From contig GG745336.1 of NCBI GenBank assembly GCA_000151295.1, positions 349,224-378,575 of the forward strand: 29,352 nucleotides of DNA. Direction: 5' to 3'. The stretch comes from Allomyces macrogynus ATCC 38327 (lineage: Eukaryota > Blastocladiomycota > Blastocladiomycetes > Blastocladiales > Blastocladiaceae). The notes below the pieces were generated by a model. That model had not been told where the DNA came from, ran no database searches, and worked only from the letters and a program-made list of their open reading frames with translations. A program made the translations under genes and the position numbers. Below, in pieces: positions 10,141 through 22,900 of this stretch (position 1 is the stretch's first letter; each line of letters opens with the position of its first letter).

Positions 10141-10310
10141 CGGATTGACCATGGCAACCTGAGGGAGAGTGCTTTGCCGCGAGCGAATGGAATGCCAGAA
10201 TCACCCTCACATTGGAGGGTGGCCTGTTCGCTCGCCAGCCTCCGTCGGCCCTCCGCAATTGCTTTGGTTCAAATGCAGCGGTGCCGAGACCCAAGCGAGA
10301 ATATATAAAT

Positions 10311-11978
10311 TCACGAGCCCACGCCCAACGAATCAGCATCGCTCGCGAGCCACATCTGCAGCGCATTCTCATACGCAATCGGCAAATGCTCCATAAACAT
10401 GCCGGCCTTGACGATGAGATGCGCAAACCGCTCCGGGTCGGACCGCTCGATAATGGGCACGCGCGTGACCGAGTCTGTCGACTCGGCAGACGCTACGGAA
10501 CTCGTCGACGACGTTGAGCTCCCACGGCGCCGGTCGTCGGAAGCAGCTGCTGACGGCAATGGTGCGACCGCCGACTCACGCTCGTTCATCGGAATCGGCT
10601 CGCCCATCCCGTCCGTGACAATGTCCGGAGTGCTGCATCGCGGTCCGACCAGAGTGGCGGACTGGAACGGCCCACTCGCATGCAGCGGCGAGGCGATGGC
10701 GCGGACCATGTTCGGAAGCGATGACGACGGGCCGCCGGTCGTGGACGGGTCAGCCACGGTGACTGGGTCGGGGTCGACGGGCGACATGCCGCGGCTCACG
10801 TCCTCGGATGGCACGTGCCGGATGTGGTAAACGGTCCCGGCGACGAACAGCTTGGGGTTGATGTTGGACTGGTCGAGGCCGCGCGCACGCGCGCGATCGC
10901 GTCAAACTTGCGCTGCACGTTGGGGTTATCGTTCCAGTCCTTCTTGGTCAGGAGCTATGGGGTGCCAGGGTCAGGGAGCCTCCGCGGCGCGTTGTCATTA
11001 CCAAGAAACGGCGATACACACCTGGTAAATTGCCATTGTGTGGTTCTCCACCTGCGCGATCGCGGCCAGCAGCGACGTGCGCAGGTCCACGACCGATCCG
11101 TACGACAGCCGGCACACGACATCTTTTTCCAAGACAAACGAATCGATCATGTGCGAGTACCGCCGCGCGAGATTCAGCGAGCATGCGGGTGGCGGCGCAA
11201 AGGCAAAGCACTTGAGCTGAAGCGTCGGCTGGATGTCGCGCAAGTGCGGGAGCTGGTGGTCGGCCAGTATCATCGTGAGCAGCGACGCGGTCCCGGCACC
11301 GAGCGAGTGGCTGACAATGACGAGCTTGTCGGGCTTGAATCGCTTGACCCAGTCACGGAGGGGCGCGTCGAGAGTGGTGGCGAGCCACTCGGCCGCGACC
11401 TGTTTATGGGGAAATCTGTGGTCAGCAACGCGTGGGCGGTGGAGCGAGAGTGGTGGAGAAAGCGCAGAGCACGCACCTTGATCCCGCGATGCACGAGGCC
11501 ATCGTCCATGCGGCTGTATTCGCAAACGAGGTCGGTGATCGCGTCCATGGTGCTCAACGTTCTATAATCGAGTCGAGGAATGGTCAGCGCGTGCTCAAAA
11601 CGAGTAATGGTTAAACAAGCCCGAAAGTACCCTCGAATCGTGACGACAATCGCATTCTCGCGCTGGTCGCGGACGACGTAGTAGCAAGGCTGGAAGACGT
11701 CGCGCGACGTGAGCTCCATGGCCAAAATGTCCTCCTTGGCGACGTGCGGCAGATGTGCTGCCATGCTCCTCTTGTCGCTCGGAATCTTGGACTTGCCAAA
11801 GAACATGAGCCCTCGCCACCCGTACGCCGCCGTCGCATCTGAACACGAGGAGAAATCGCTTCGTGAGTGATCGCGTCGTGTAGCTGCAGTTCACGTTGTA
11901 AAGAACGGCGTACATTTCTTGAAGTGGAGCGTCGACGAAAAGAAGGTGCGATCTGTGATCGTATCGTAGGTGCGCGGC
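10311..11978 (-). pseudogene. Class-3 lipase, N-terminally truncated and frameshifted copy
   Basis: Paralogue of the lipase at 6367-9333. Six exon remnants keep the same splice phases: 11978-11914 (65 nt, same length), 11838-11631 (one Ser codon shorter), 11561-11477 (85, same), 11399-11022 (378, same), 10954-10311. The exons for the C2 domain and following linker are missing; only about 135 bp separate the first remnant from duplicated spacer, against about 1.6 kb in the intact unit. A single-base deletion near 10871-10895 relative to the intact copy breaks the frame between the catalytic Asp region and His motif; the last exon is 644 nt and does not close, whereas a one-base insertion there would. 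The elbow reads SHSLG instead of GHSLG. Catalytic Ser, Asp and the His motif MFMEHLPIAYENAL remain readable. A sequencing error could explain the frameshift but not the missing exons. No plausible new start codon joins in frame. Confidence 0.85.
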
Positions 11979-12338
11979 CTGCACCAGGAGAGAGTCAAGA
12001 AAGAGAACAAACGACATTATCAGACTGTATTCGATGTGATATCGGAAGCGACATCGGCGTGGACGGTAGCTGTTTGAAGGACGTGGACATGGCCCTTGCT
12101 GCACAGCGCCGTGAACTTACGGCAAGCGCGGCAAAGCGAGCCGGTGTGCCGTTAATCGTTGATAGAGCTGCTGCGCCAAGTTGGACATGAATAGGGCCAA
12201 TCAGTTGACCGCGTCATTGTATTCTTGCAAGATGGCCTTGACCACTGCAAGGGCGGCGTGGTTTTGCGAACCGCCAGCCGCCGTCAAAGTCGAAAGCAAA
12301 CAGAGCAAAAAAAGCCAACAACTACATTTGCTCAACAA
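11979..12338. other. Spacer between lipase pseudogene and RCC1-like gene
   Basis: 360 bp containing the right copy of the spacer repeat (12122-12188) and a surviving splice acceptor (pyrimidine tract ending in GTGCAG at 11979) from which the upstream lipase exons have been lost. A minus-strand frame starting near 12104 is out of phase with the lipase exon, so it does not rescue it. T-rich sequence directly follows the RCC1 stop. Confidence 0.55.
12122..12188. repeat. Diverged spacer repeat, right copy
   Basis: Partner of 9626-9698. Both lie downstream of an RCC1 C-terminus on the minus strand. The match supports a segmental duplication that included non-coding sequence rather than two independent genes. 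Confidence 0.7.
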
Positions 12339-13736
12339 TCAGACCTCCGCAGCTTCCCGCTCCGTCACCACGACCGTAAAATCTTGCCCGCACGCAACGT
12401 GGCAAATCGTCTCACGAGCAGGGTCCGGCACGCGGAACACGCGCTCCCACTTCGTCCGCCCAGTAAACACGTCCGTCTTGGAATGCGCCGCCAAATAATG
12501 GTGCTGCGTCGACACGAGCTGCAGGCCCTTCGCCCCGTCGTCGGCGACGGGCGGCTCCACGTCGCATCCTTCCGGGTTGTCGAACCCGAAATACCGCCAA
12601 CGCGACTCTCCACCGATTGCCGACAGGGCAAACATGGAGGACGTTGCCGCAGTCGCGATCTGGGTTACAGGCAGCTCCTCGCGCTCGAGAACACGTACGG
12701 GCCGCAAAATCTTGTCCTCCTTGCGCCCCGTCGCGCACTGGCCGTACTCGGAGTTGCCCCACGCGAAGGTGTGCCGTCCGTCGGCCGACACAGCGAGCGC
12801 ATGGTCGGCGCCCGTGAACACGCGCGTAATGGGGTCCGGGATCTCAACGCGGCCGAGTTGCGTCACGTTGCTCTCGGTACCTTGGCCGGCTTGCCCGTCG
12901 GCCGACCAGCCCGCGGTCCACACACTGCCGTCACGAGCAACGAGGACCGAGTGATCGAAACCAGTGCGGCAGTCCACGGTGCGCAGTGATGGTGGGAGTG
13001 CGACGGCCGTCCACGGGAGTCGATGGTGGTGCACGCGCTGGAACGACTGGCCGAAATGGTTGCTTCCTGCCGCCCAAAGCGATGCTACAAGGGCGGATCT
13101 GGTCAATACTTCGCTTCATGCTCGTTGACTGCGCGTTCTGGAAACGTACGCGCTCTATCTTGACCATCAACCAGGGCGAGCGTGTGCTGTCGACCAAGAG
13201 CCAGCGAGCGGAGCGTGGTTCCTGCTGGGAGTACGTAACGGTGCAACGCAGCAGCATGGGGAGGTTTCGACTCACTGCTAGCGGATTCAAACGTTGTACT
13301 TAAAAACTGGCCAGCGCCTACAAAGCGTCGGCATCGCAGGTCAGCTGAGAGTCAAGAGAAAGGGTTGGAAATCCGCAATTCAAACACACCCAGCTGGTTG
13401 CTCGTGTTGATGCCAACAAGCTCCACCGTCTGCTGTGCAGTTCCGTTGCCGTTTAGGCGCTGCATGACGAGACCGAGGTGCTTGACCCCCGCACTGACGC
13501 GAATGACCGACTACTTTTGCCGTTCAAGCAGGGCAAGATGAGGATCAAGAGGAACGTCGCCGTCGTCACGAATTATCGCATCGTTGAACCTCGTTGGGCT
13601 GAAATGTCTTGATCCAAGTCTGCGAATTGCTGGTCTGGTCGGGCGTCGGGGCTGCACCGAGAAGTCGAAATCCAGGGAAGCGACCCCATCCATAAAGCGT
13701 GGCAATCCGGGCCGCTTTGGTCACAGACTTGCTCAT
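12339..13736 (-). CDS. RCC1-repeat (beta-propeller) protein
   Basis: RCC1-family propeller of unassigned role; family members include Ran-GEF, mitochondrial RCC1L and ubiquitin-ligase adaptors, and I cannot tell which. Four exons, right to left: 13736-13590, 13510-13390, 13317-13150, 13084-12339; 1182 nt, 393 aa, phases closed (0,1,1). Repeat-like segments include YGWGRFPGFRLLG near the N-terminus, VIRVSAGVKHLGLV...LVGINTSNQLG, LRSLALGRQHTLALVDG, SLWAAGSNHFGQSF, GFDHSVLVARDGSVWTAGWS, GADHALAVSADG with AWGNSEYGQCATG, and the final VACGQDFTVVVTE. Roughly six or seven blades are present. Intron 1 has a weak donor (GTTCAA) and joins FQPNE to SVIRV. The first residues (MSKSVTKAARIA) are basic and could be a short organelle-targeting leader, but this is speculative. 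It is the intact partner of the remnant at 9920-10140. Head-to-head with katanin, 613 bp apart. Confidence 0.85.
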
Positions 13737-14018
13737 AGTTGTTGCTTGGTTGATCAATGTTTTTTCTTCTCAAGCGAACGAAAACAGCACGCAGGCAACA
13801 ACGCAATGTCATGAGAGGGAGAGAGAGCGAGGTCGCTGGCGCTGGCGTTGGTGGGTAAACAGCAGCGTGCAACATGTGAGAAGCGGATGACCTCGGAGAG
13901 GCATGCGAGACGCGGCCAACTCAAGCTCATGTTTGAGTGTGGGAGCCGCCAGCGATCACACCAGAGAAAAAGTGAGGCGAAGAAAGCGATAATTGAGGGC
14001 AATGCATCCATGCCAATT

Positions 14019-14024
14019 TTTATT
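14019..14024 (-). terminator. AATAAA on minus strand, possible polyadenylation signal
   Basis: TTTATT on the + strand reads AATAAA on the minus strand, about 200 bp downstream of the possible third RCC1-tail remnant and upstream of the RCC1-like start codon. It would fit the end of an older minus-strand transcript, but a lone hexamer is weak evidence. Confidence 0.2.
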
Positions 14025-14218
14025 CCACTTTGGCCCTTCACCACGTTGTAACAAACTGCATTCGGTTGGCCAGCCTCTTCACGGCAATCTATCCACACGC
14101 AACTGCTCGCATTCCGCGGAGGGCCCGAAGGCGCCAGGATATTGCACGCCGCCGCCATTACATGGATAAACCAACCCCGTCGCTGCCAAGCCACAAGATC
14201 CGCTCCACCATTTTGCAA

Positions 14219-14290
14219 CGTCGAGTCCCCGCTCACGACCACGTCGAAGTCCTGAACAATGCCGACTGCGCAAGATCCCGCGGGGCGCGT
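14219..14290 (-). pseudogene. Possible second RCC1 C-terminal remnant
   Basis: The minus strand encodes RPAGSCAVGIVQDFDVVVSGD, which aligns without gaps over its core to the last residues of the RCC1-like gene (TICHVACGQDFTVVVTERE): C, V, QDF and VVV coincide. It sits about 0.5 kb upstream of the RCC1-like start, in the same orientation, where a third tandem unit would end. The match is short and could be chance. Confidence 0.3.
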
Positions 14291-14349
14291 TGCGACTGGT
14301 ATGGATCCGCAGCGCTCACATATTTGAGCGTCTCTTTGTGTTCTCGCTG

Positions 14350-17351
<3,002 letters not shown>

Positions 17352-18227
17352 GACGGATGGCGAGTCTTGAGGGACATATACGTGCATGCTCTCTCAGTAA
17401 CGTCAAAAATGTGCGGAGGAGTGGATGTCGACCGTGAAGAAGCCTGCTGGCGTGCGGTTGGCATTCGAGCGACCGCGGCGTTGCCCCGACCGCCGCTGGC
17501 CCGTAGAAACAGCGACGACGACAGTTCAAATGAGAGCATCTATGCAAGTTGCGAGAAGTTGCGGGCTTGATCGCGGGTGCGGCGCGGTGGTCAGCCGCCC
17601 ATCAAGGCGTCGATCAGCGATTAGGGGCCAAGAGAGCAACGGCTTCAGAGTGGGTGGCACCTGTATCCGCCAGCTCGCAACCGGCGCGCGACACGGACCC
17701 TGTTGATGTCGGCTCGCTCGTTCTCGAGCACCTCTTCCCCACGGATCCCGCGCCGCGATCCACTCTCTCCGCTCGCTGACCGCCACCAAACTCGCCATCC
17801 GCCTGCACGCACCACCGCTGATTTGCACTCCTGCCGACCCGCACGCGTTCACCCCCGCCAACCCGCACACCTACCGAATCACACGCACTCGCACAAGCCG
17901 CAAGCACCCTCGCCAACCAGAACGCTTGCCGACTTACACGCGCTCGCGCCTGGCTCTTGGCGATCCTGGGCGTCGACCTGCAGTACATGCCACAGTCTCG
18001 GTACATGGCCATGAACGCAATCCGCGCCTACTCGCTGGTGATACTGCAAATCTCGTTTGGTCGCCGCCGTTTATGAGTATAGAAACAAGAGATCACGTCG
18101 CGCACTCCTATTTCACGCAAATTTATAGTCGATCGAAGCTACAGATATCCCCCTCCACCACCAGCTCTCAGCATGCACTCAAGTTCGATGCCATTCCCGG
18201 CCCCAGGCTCGACCGCACATGAATCCT
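17352..18227. other. Convergent intergenic region, katanin to RPEL gene
   Basis: 876 bp between two 3' ends. No gene recognised. A cytosine-rich, low-complexity + strand segment (about 17750-17940) repeats CAC/CGC/ACC-type words. One + frame, 17822-18076, ends in the protein-like run LLAILGVDLQYMPQSRYMAM but lacks an upstream ATG and matches no family I know. Confidence 0.4.
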
Positions 18228-19302
18228 CTAGTGGAACGCCGTGTTCTGCAGCGACTGCTCGTGCACCGACATTTCATTCTTCTTGAACTGGTTGAGCTCC
18301 TCGCGGATACTATCCATGCCAAAGCAGGTCAGTTTCGCTCAAGGTCATAGCAAAGGAGCATCGTGATCAAGGACACGCACTCCATCTTCATGCGCGGCGT
18401 GAGCTTGCGGAACGTGGCGTTCGTGTCGGGCTTGCGGTTGTACTCGGTCTTGCGAAACGTCGGCAGCACCTCGACCGTTTCGTCGAATTTGATGCCGAGC
18501 TTCGACGTGACTTCGGCGGGCATCGGGCGCGCGGCCAGGTGGCTGTTGAGCGTGTCCGTGAGCTGTGCGCGCTTGAGCTGGTCGGCCGTGGCCGTGAGCG
18601 ACGCGTCCACGTTGTTGACCTCTAAACACAGGGCACGGGTGGTGAGTGAAAATCGGGTGATCGATGAGCGTGAGCGAGAGCGAGAGCGGGTGGGTGGAGA
18701 GCGTACCTTTCAAAATGTTCTTCTCAACGAGCTCGGTGCGCTCGGGCCGCTTCTTGAGGCACCCTTTGAGCTGCGACGACCGCTCCTTGATGCTCGGCGG
18801 CTGGTGGAGGACCAAGGGCTCCTCTTGGATCGTGCCGGGCTTGCCGGCCGTCGCAATCGAGTCGGACGAGTCAACTGGAGACAGAGAACCCCCATCGTCA
18901 GCTTCCGTCCGTCTCAATAGCAATTATCCACGCGCAGTCCCGACAGAACGTACCGCGAATGATATTGCGCAACTTGAGATCGACTTTGCTCGGTCGCCGG
19001 CCAAGACGCGCCGCGAGCCGCTCCTTATCCTTGTCCTTGTCGCTCGCGGCCGACGCTCTCTCCTCCATCGAGTCGCTGCCGGGCAGCGTGTTCTCGTCAG
19101 GTGCCGTGTCGGTGGTCGGCGTCGACGAAGTCGAGTAGGATTGCAGCGACGGCGATCGCCGCGCGGCTTCGACGCCGTCGGGGATCGGCGCGTTGGGCAC
19201 GATGCGCGGCACAGGCGACGCGGCCGTCTCGGCAGCGGCCGACCCGTGCGTCGCGACGGGCAAGGCCTTGAGCATGTCCATCGTCTGGGTTTCCGAGGCC
19301 AT
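18228..19302 (-). CDS. RPEL-repeat actin-binding protein
   Basis: RPEL motifs bind G-actin (family: MRTF, Phactr, and small fungal RPEL proteins). Four exons, right to left: 19302-18954, 18874-18707, 18621-18381, 18309-18228; 840 nt, 279 aa, phases 1,1,2 closed. Three RPEL motifs are visible: RLAARLGRRPSKVDLKLRNI (about 95-114), KKRPERTELVEKNIL (about 157-171, textbook) and a weaker LNSHLAARPMPAEVTSKLGI (about 197-216). Each of the first two motifs ends at an exon junction, so introns bound the repeats. The C-terminal IREELNQFKKNEMSVHEQS resembles the conserved tail of fungal RPEL proteins. The N-terminal 90 residues are Ser/Thr/Ala-rich and probably disordered. The start at 19302 has a strong context (gcgccATGG); the frame is open further upstream. 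No Phactr PP1-binding tail or MRTF SAP domain is evident. Divergent from the DOCK gene. Confidence 0.85.
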
Positions 19303-19988
19303 GGCGCGGGCGGAAGATGAGGGGGGAAGCGGTAGAGAGGAGGACGTCGATCGAGAGTACGCGGGGAGTTGGCACGGGTCGGTCGGCTTTGCAAGGGGCA
19401 AGTTCGTCGGAGGACGGGCGGCGATAGCGGCGCCGTGCGATGCAGATTGGGGCGGCGAGTGTGCGACACGGGGATTGGGTCGGTGTGGGCGAAGAGGGGT
19501 CGTGATGGGGACGGACAGGACAAGAGTGGAAGAAGCGTCTTTTTGCAGCAAGTCGGAGCGGGGAGAGAAGAAACGGGTCGGGCCTAAAAGACGAATGTCG
19601 GACCACAGTCGACGACGAACAGGTGCGACTCAAGCACGGCGGCAGCGAGCAAGGCTTGGAGAGGGCAAAGGCCAACCAGCGCGTGAAGGCCTGCCCTTCG
19701 CGAGAAAATTGATCACATAGTGTCTCCTGTCCCGCACTCTCTCACCTCATTACTTGACGTTCATCGCGTGACCGCGGTTTGATCATTTTGTTCGCTAAGT
19801 CGCAAATCGGCGAGCCGCAATCCACGGCCGCATCGGCGCTTTCCTTGCGCCAACGACTTGATTTGACTCCAACTTGCTGCAGAACCAGGGCATTGGTTTC
19901 TCAATTGTTGTCGCGCTTACTCGCGGCCGCCAGACTGGCCCGTCGCCACTCCACCAACAACGCCGACCCTTTCCTCAGCTTCGTCAAC
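19303..19988. promoter_or_regulatory. Divergent promoter region, RPEL and DOCK genes
   Basis: 686 bp separate the two start codons. Frames extend into it from both genes (minus strand to 19551, plus strand from 19779), so either protein could be longer than modelled, but the ATGs chosen at 19302 and 19989 have the best contexts. No clear core promoter element or repeat seen. Confidence 0.45.
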
Positions 19989-22900
19989 ATGCCGGACGCG
20001 AGCCGTGCCGTGCCGGCCCCGATCACGATCCCAAAGGACGGCTCCGCAGCGAATTTGCGGCGCGCCAACGCTTCTATCGATTCGTTTGCCGACGCACCGG
20101 CCAATAGCGGCACCGGCTCCCATCTCAATCACGCTCGCCCAGGCACGGGCCATTCGCGCACGCCCACTTCGGCATCAACGTCGCTCGGCCCCAGCGTCAG
20201 CGCCATCCCGGCACCGCCACCGCCGCCGCCGCTCGTCAAGACGGCGAGCTTTGTCCGTCGTGCGACGCTGACTGGTAAAGATGGGAACTTGGCGCCCATT
20301 ATCGCTGGACGCGGCACACGCCAGCCAAGCTTGAGCTCCAACAACCCGTTATCGCCGAGTGGCATTGTCCCGACGATCCCACGCGAGCAGCCGCGCGGAC
20401 CCTTCAGCTTCTTGCTGTCGGGGAACGTGACCGATCCGGTTCGTTTGGCCCCTTCCTCCTCGCTCTCTGCGGTGGAGAGCCCCTTTAGTTGACAAAGTGA
20501 ACGATTTTTCGCAGGAAAAGCACCACAACGTTCCCGAGCTCTCGTTGATCAAGGCCGAATACCAAGAGCAGGTTTGTCGATCCTCATTCACCCATGATAT
20601 CCATTTCACTATTCTTTAACAGGGCGCTACACCAACAGGATGGAGCTGTCGACCCGCAAAAGCCGCTCGTGTCGGTCAAGAAGGCGCTGGCGCTCGAGCC
20701 GCTGCAGGGCCACGTCAAGCAGCCGCTCGTCTCCAAAGACCACTTGAACGAATGGTCGGCCTCGTCGCACGCTGTCATGACGTGTCTCGAAGCGCGCCGC
20801 TGCGTTGTCAAGCCGCTTGCGCCGCACTTGGCCGACTACCGCCCGCTTCAACCCTCGGCCGAGGAACTCAAGGACGACGAGCCCGTGTCGCCGTCGACTG
20901 ACGTCGGCAAGCTCTCGCAGCGACTGTTTGTGCTCTCGCAGGACCACGTGTGGGCTGAGCGCGCAGTGCCCGAATGGCGGCGCTGTGACATGTTGACGGC
21001 GTGGGCACCGGGACCCTGGCTCGAAATTGCGCTCGACCGCTGCGCGTTCCCCGATTTTGTGCAGCCGCTGTTTGTGCAAATGGCCGTCTTCCACCAAGGG
21101 TATGGCACGCGGCTCACGGAAACGTTCCACTGCGAGACGAACGTCGCCGGCGACATGCACTGGCTCGAGCTCGTGCGTGGTGCCGCCGCGTTCCCGACAG
21201 ACAAGGCGCGCGGGCTCTTGCCCATGTCGATGCTGCACGAAGCTGACGCCGTACTCGTCGTCAAGGTCGACCGGATCCTTGATAAGGCCATTGACAACAC
21301 TCCTGTCACGCCGACGCTGAAAAAGCTCGCCCCTTTCCGGCAAACGTGGGCGTACGCGGCGGTCCCGCTCGTGGCGTTGGCGTCGGCACAGGGGCAGGTG
21401 GCGATCACGACCGTGCATGTGCGAAAGCACCCGTCAACCATGGCACAGTTCTTGCAGGCTATGATCGGCAACGGCACGTCGAACCCGGCCATTGCCAAGT
21501 CGCTCGACGCTGATATTCGGATCCGCATCGAGAAGAATGTGCAGCATGCGATCGACCCCGCGTTCTTGCCAGATGGCGGCGGGTGCGACGCCCTGGCCGT
21601 GCCCAAGCGTATGCCCAAGGACCATGAGCCACGGCCGACGATCATGCGGCCGTTTGACTCGGCCAAGGAGCGGCTGCATCTCGCGTCGCGGATTCGGCAC
21701 GACTTGCTCCTGTTCCCGCTGTCTCTGGCAATCAAGCGCGGCAAGGGCCGCAACTTGGTCGTCGACGTGGAAGTGTGCAACGGCAAGGGCGAGCCGATTT
21801 TGTGCGTCGCCGGTCGCTCGGGCGAGCCAGCATGGCGCTTTTCCGCGTCGACCAACGTCATGTACCACGAAAAGGTCGGCAATTTGCACACCACGGTCGC
21901 ATTCCTTCAAATATTGCGCCTCATTTATGGCCATTGCGCTCCGTAGATGCCGACCTTTGAGGACGAGATCAAGTGCCGCATGATGCCGACCAAGGAAAAG
22001 CTGCACCTTCGATTCGTGTTCTCGCATGTGGCGTGCAAGGACAAGACCCCGGCCGTCCTGGTGCGTCTTAGACTCCCGGCCTCGTCAAATATTCTGGTTG
22101 CCGTACCTCTAACTCTCGCGAAACCGGTTACAGTCGCCGTGCGGGTTTGCCTTCCTTCCGCTGCAGGACGAGACGGGTAAGTATATTGACGATCTCGACT
22201 ACACGTTGCCCGTGTACCAGGGCGACCACAAGGACGGCAAGTACCTGACGTCGGGCGGCGCGAGAAACGGCAACGAGTCGGTCAAGGACGTGTTCAAGGT
22301 GCGCGTCCAGGTCGACAGCTCGTTTGTCTTTCAGGACAAGCCGCTCTTCACGCTGCTCGAAAGTGCCGGCGCGGCCGATGCGGCCGATGCGGCCGTCGCA
22401 GACACCATGGCCGCCAACGCCAAGGAATTGACGAGCGCATTCCCGGTCGTGCTCAACTTCTTCATGACCTACCTGCAAACGCCGGGTATTCCGGCGACGA
22501 AAACGGTCGTGGCGCTCAACGCGCTGATTCATACGGTCAACACGGTGCACTCGGAGGCGGTGCATTCCGGGTCGGGCAACCCGCTCGTGCAGTGGGTACG
22601 CGCCGATATGACGGCCGACGGCGTGCACGAGGCGCTCTTGCGCGCGTGGTGCGGGGTGCTCGAGGCGCACGCCCTCATCCCGGCACATTCGCCCTCTCCG
22701 AATGCATGGAACGATCTCGGGCTCGGACAGTCGTGGTTCTTGTTTGGGGTTATTGCCAAGAGCATGACGCTTGCGGTCGGGCGGCAAGGATCGCTCGGCA
22801 ACCTCGGCGAATTGACGACGCTGCTGAAGCGGCTGGTCGGCCTATTGACACCGTTTGGTCCGTTTGTCTCTTACAATCTGACCTCAACGAGCGCGAAGAC

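Larger units (their letters stand above)
9334..10310. other. Inter-unit region carrying RCC1 remnant and paralogous spacer
   Basis: This stretch lies upstream of the intact lipase start and downstream of the lipase pseudogene 3' end. It holds the RCC1-tail remnant (about 9920-10140) and a spacer segment (9626-9698) with a diverged copy near 12122-12188. The longer + strand frame at 9122-9718 does not resemble any protein. The promoter of the intact lipase should be within this region or the remnant. Confidence 0.5.
13737..14349. promoter_or_regulatory. Divergent intergenic region between RCC1-like and katanin genes
   Basis: Both promoters should lie here. A minus-strand frame (14356-13754) is open but shows no family signature overall. 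One part, about 14290-14219, resembles the RCC1 C-terminus (see separate entry), and a minus-strand AATAAA follows at 14024-14019. The region next to the RCC1 start carries a GA-rich run (about 13810-13835). Confidence 0.4.

Noticed and set aside
11595..12104. Alternative N-terminus for the truncated lipase starting at 12104
   Set aside because: The frame is out of phase with the lipase exon (it reads AAHLRYDHRS instead of PRTYDTITDR), so it cannot produce the lipase without another splice that I cannot see.
912..13736. Transposon or retroelement explanation for the tandem lipase and RCC1 copies
   Set aside because: The copies retain introns (not retrocopies), and I see no terminal inverted repeats, transposase, reverse transcriptase or target-site duplications.
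20627..21894. Long minus-strand frames of 267 and 348 codons
   Set aside because: Antisense shadows of DOCK exon 3, expected in GC-rich DNA with few stops.
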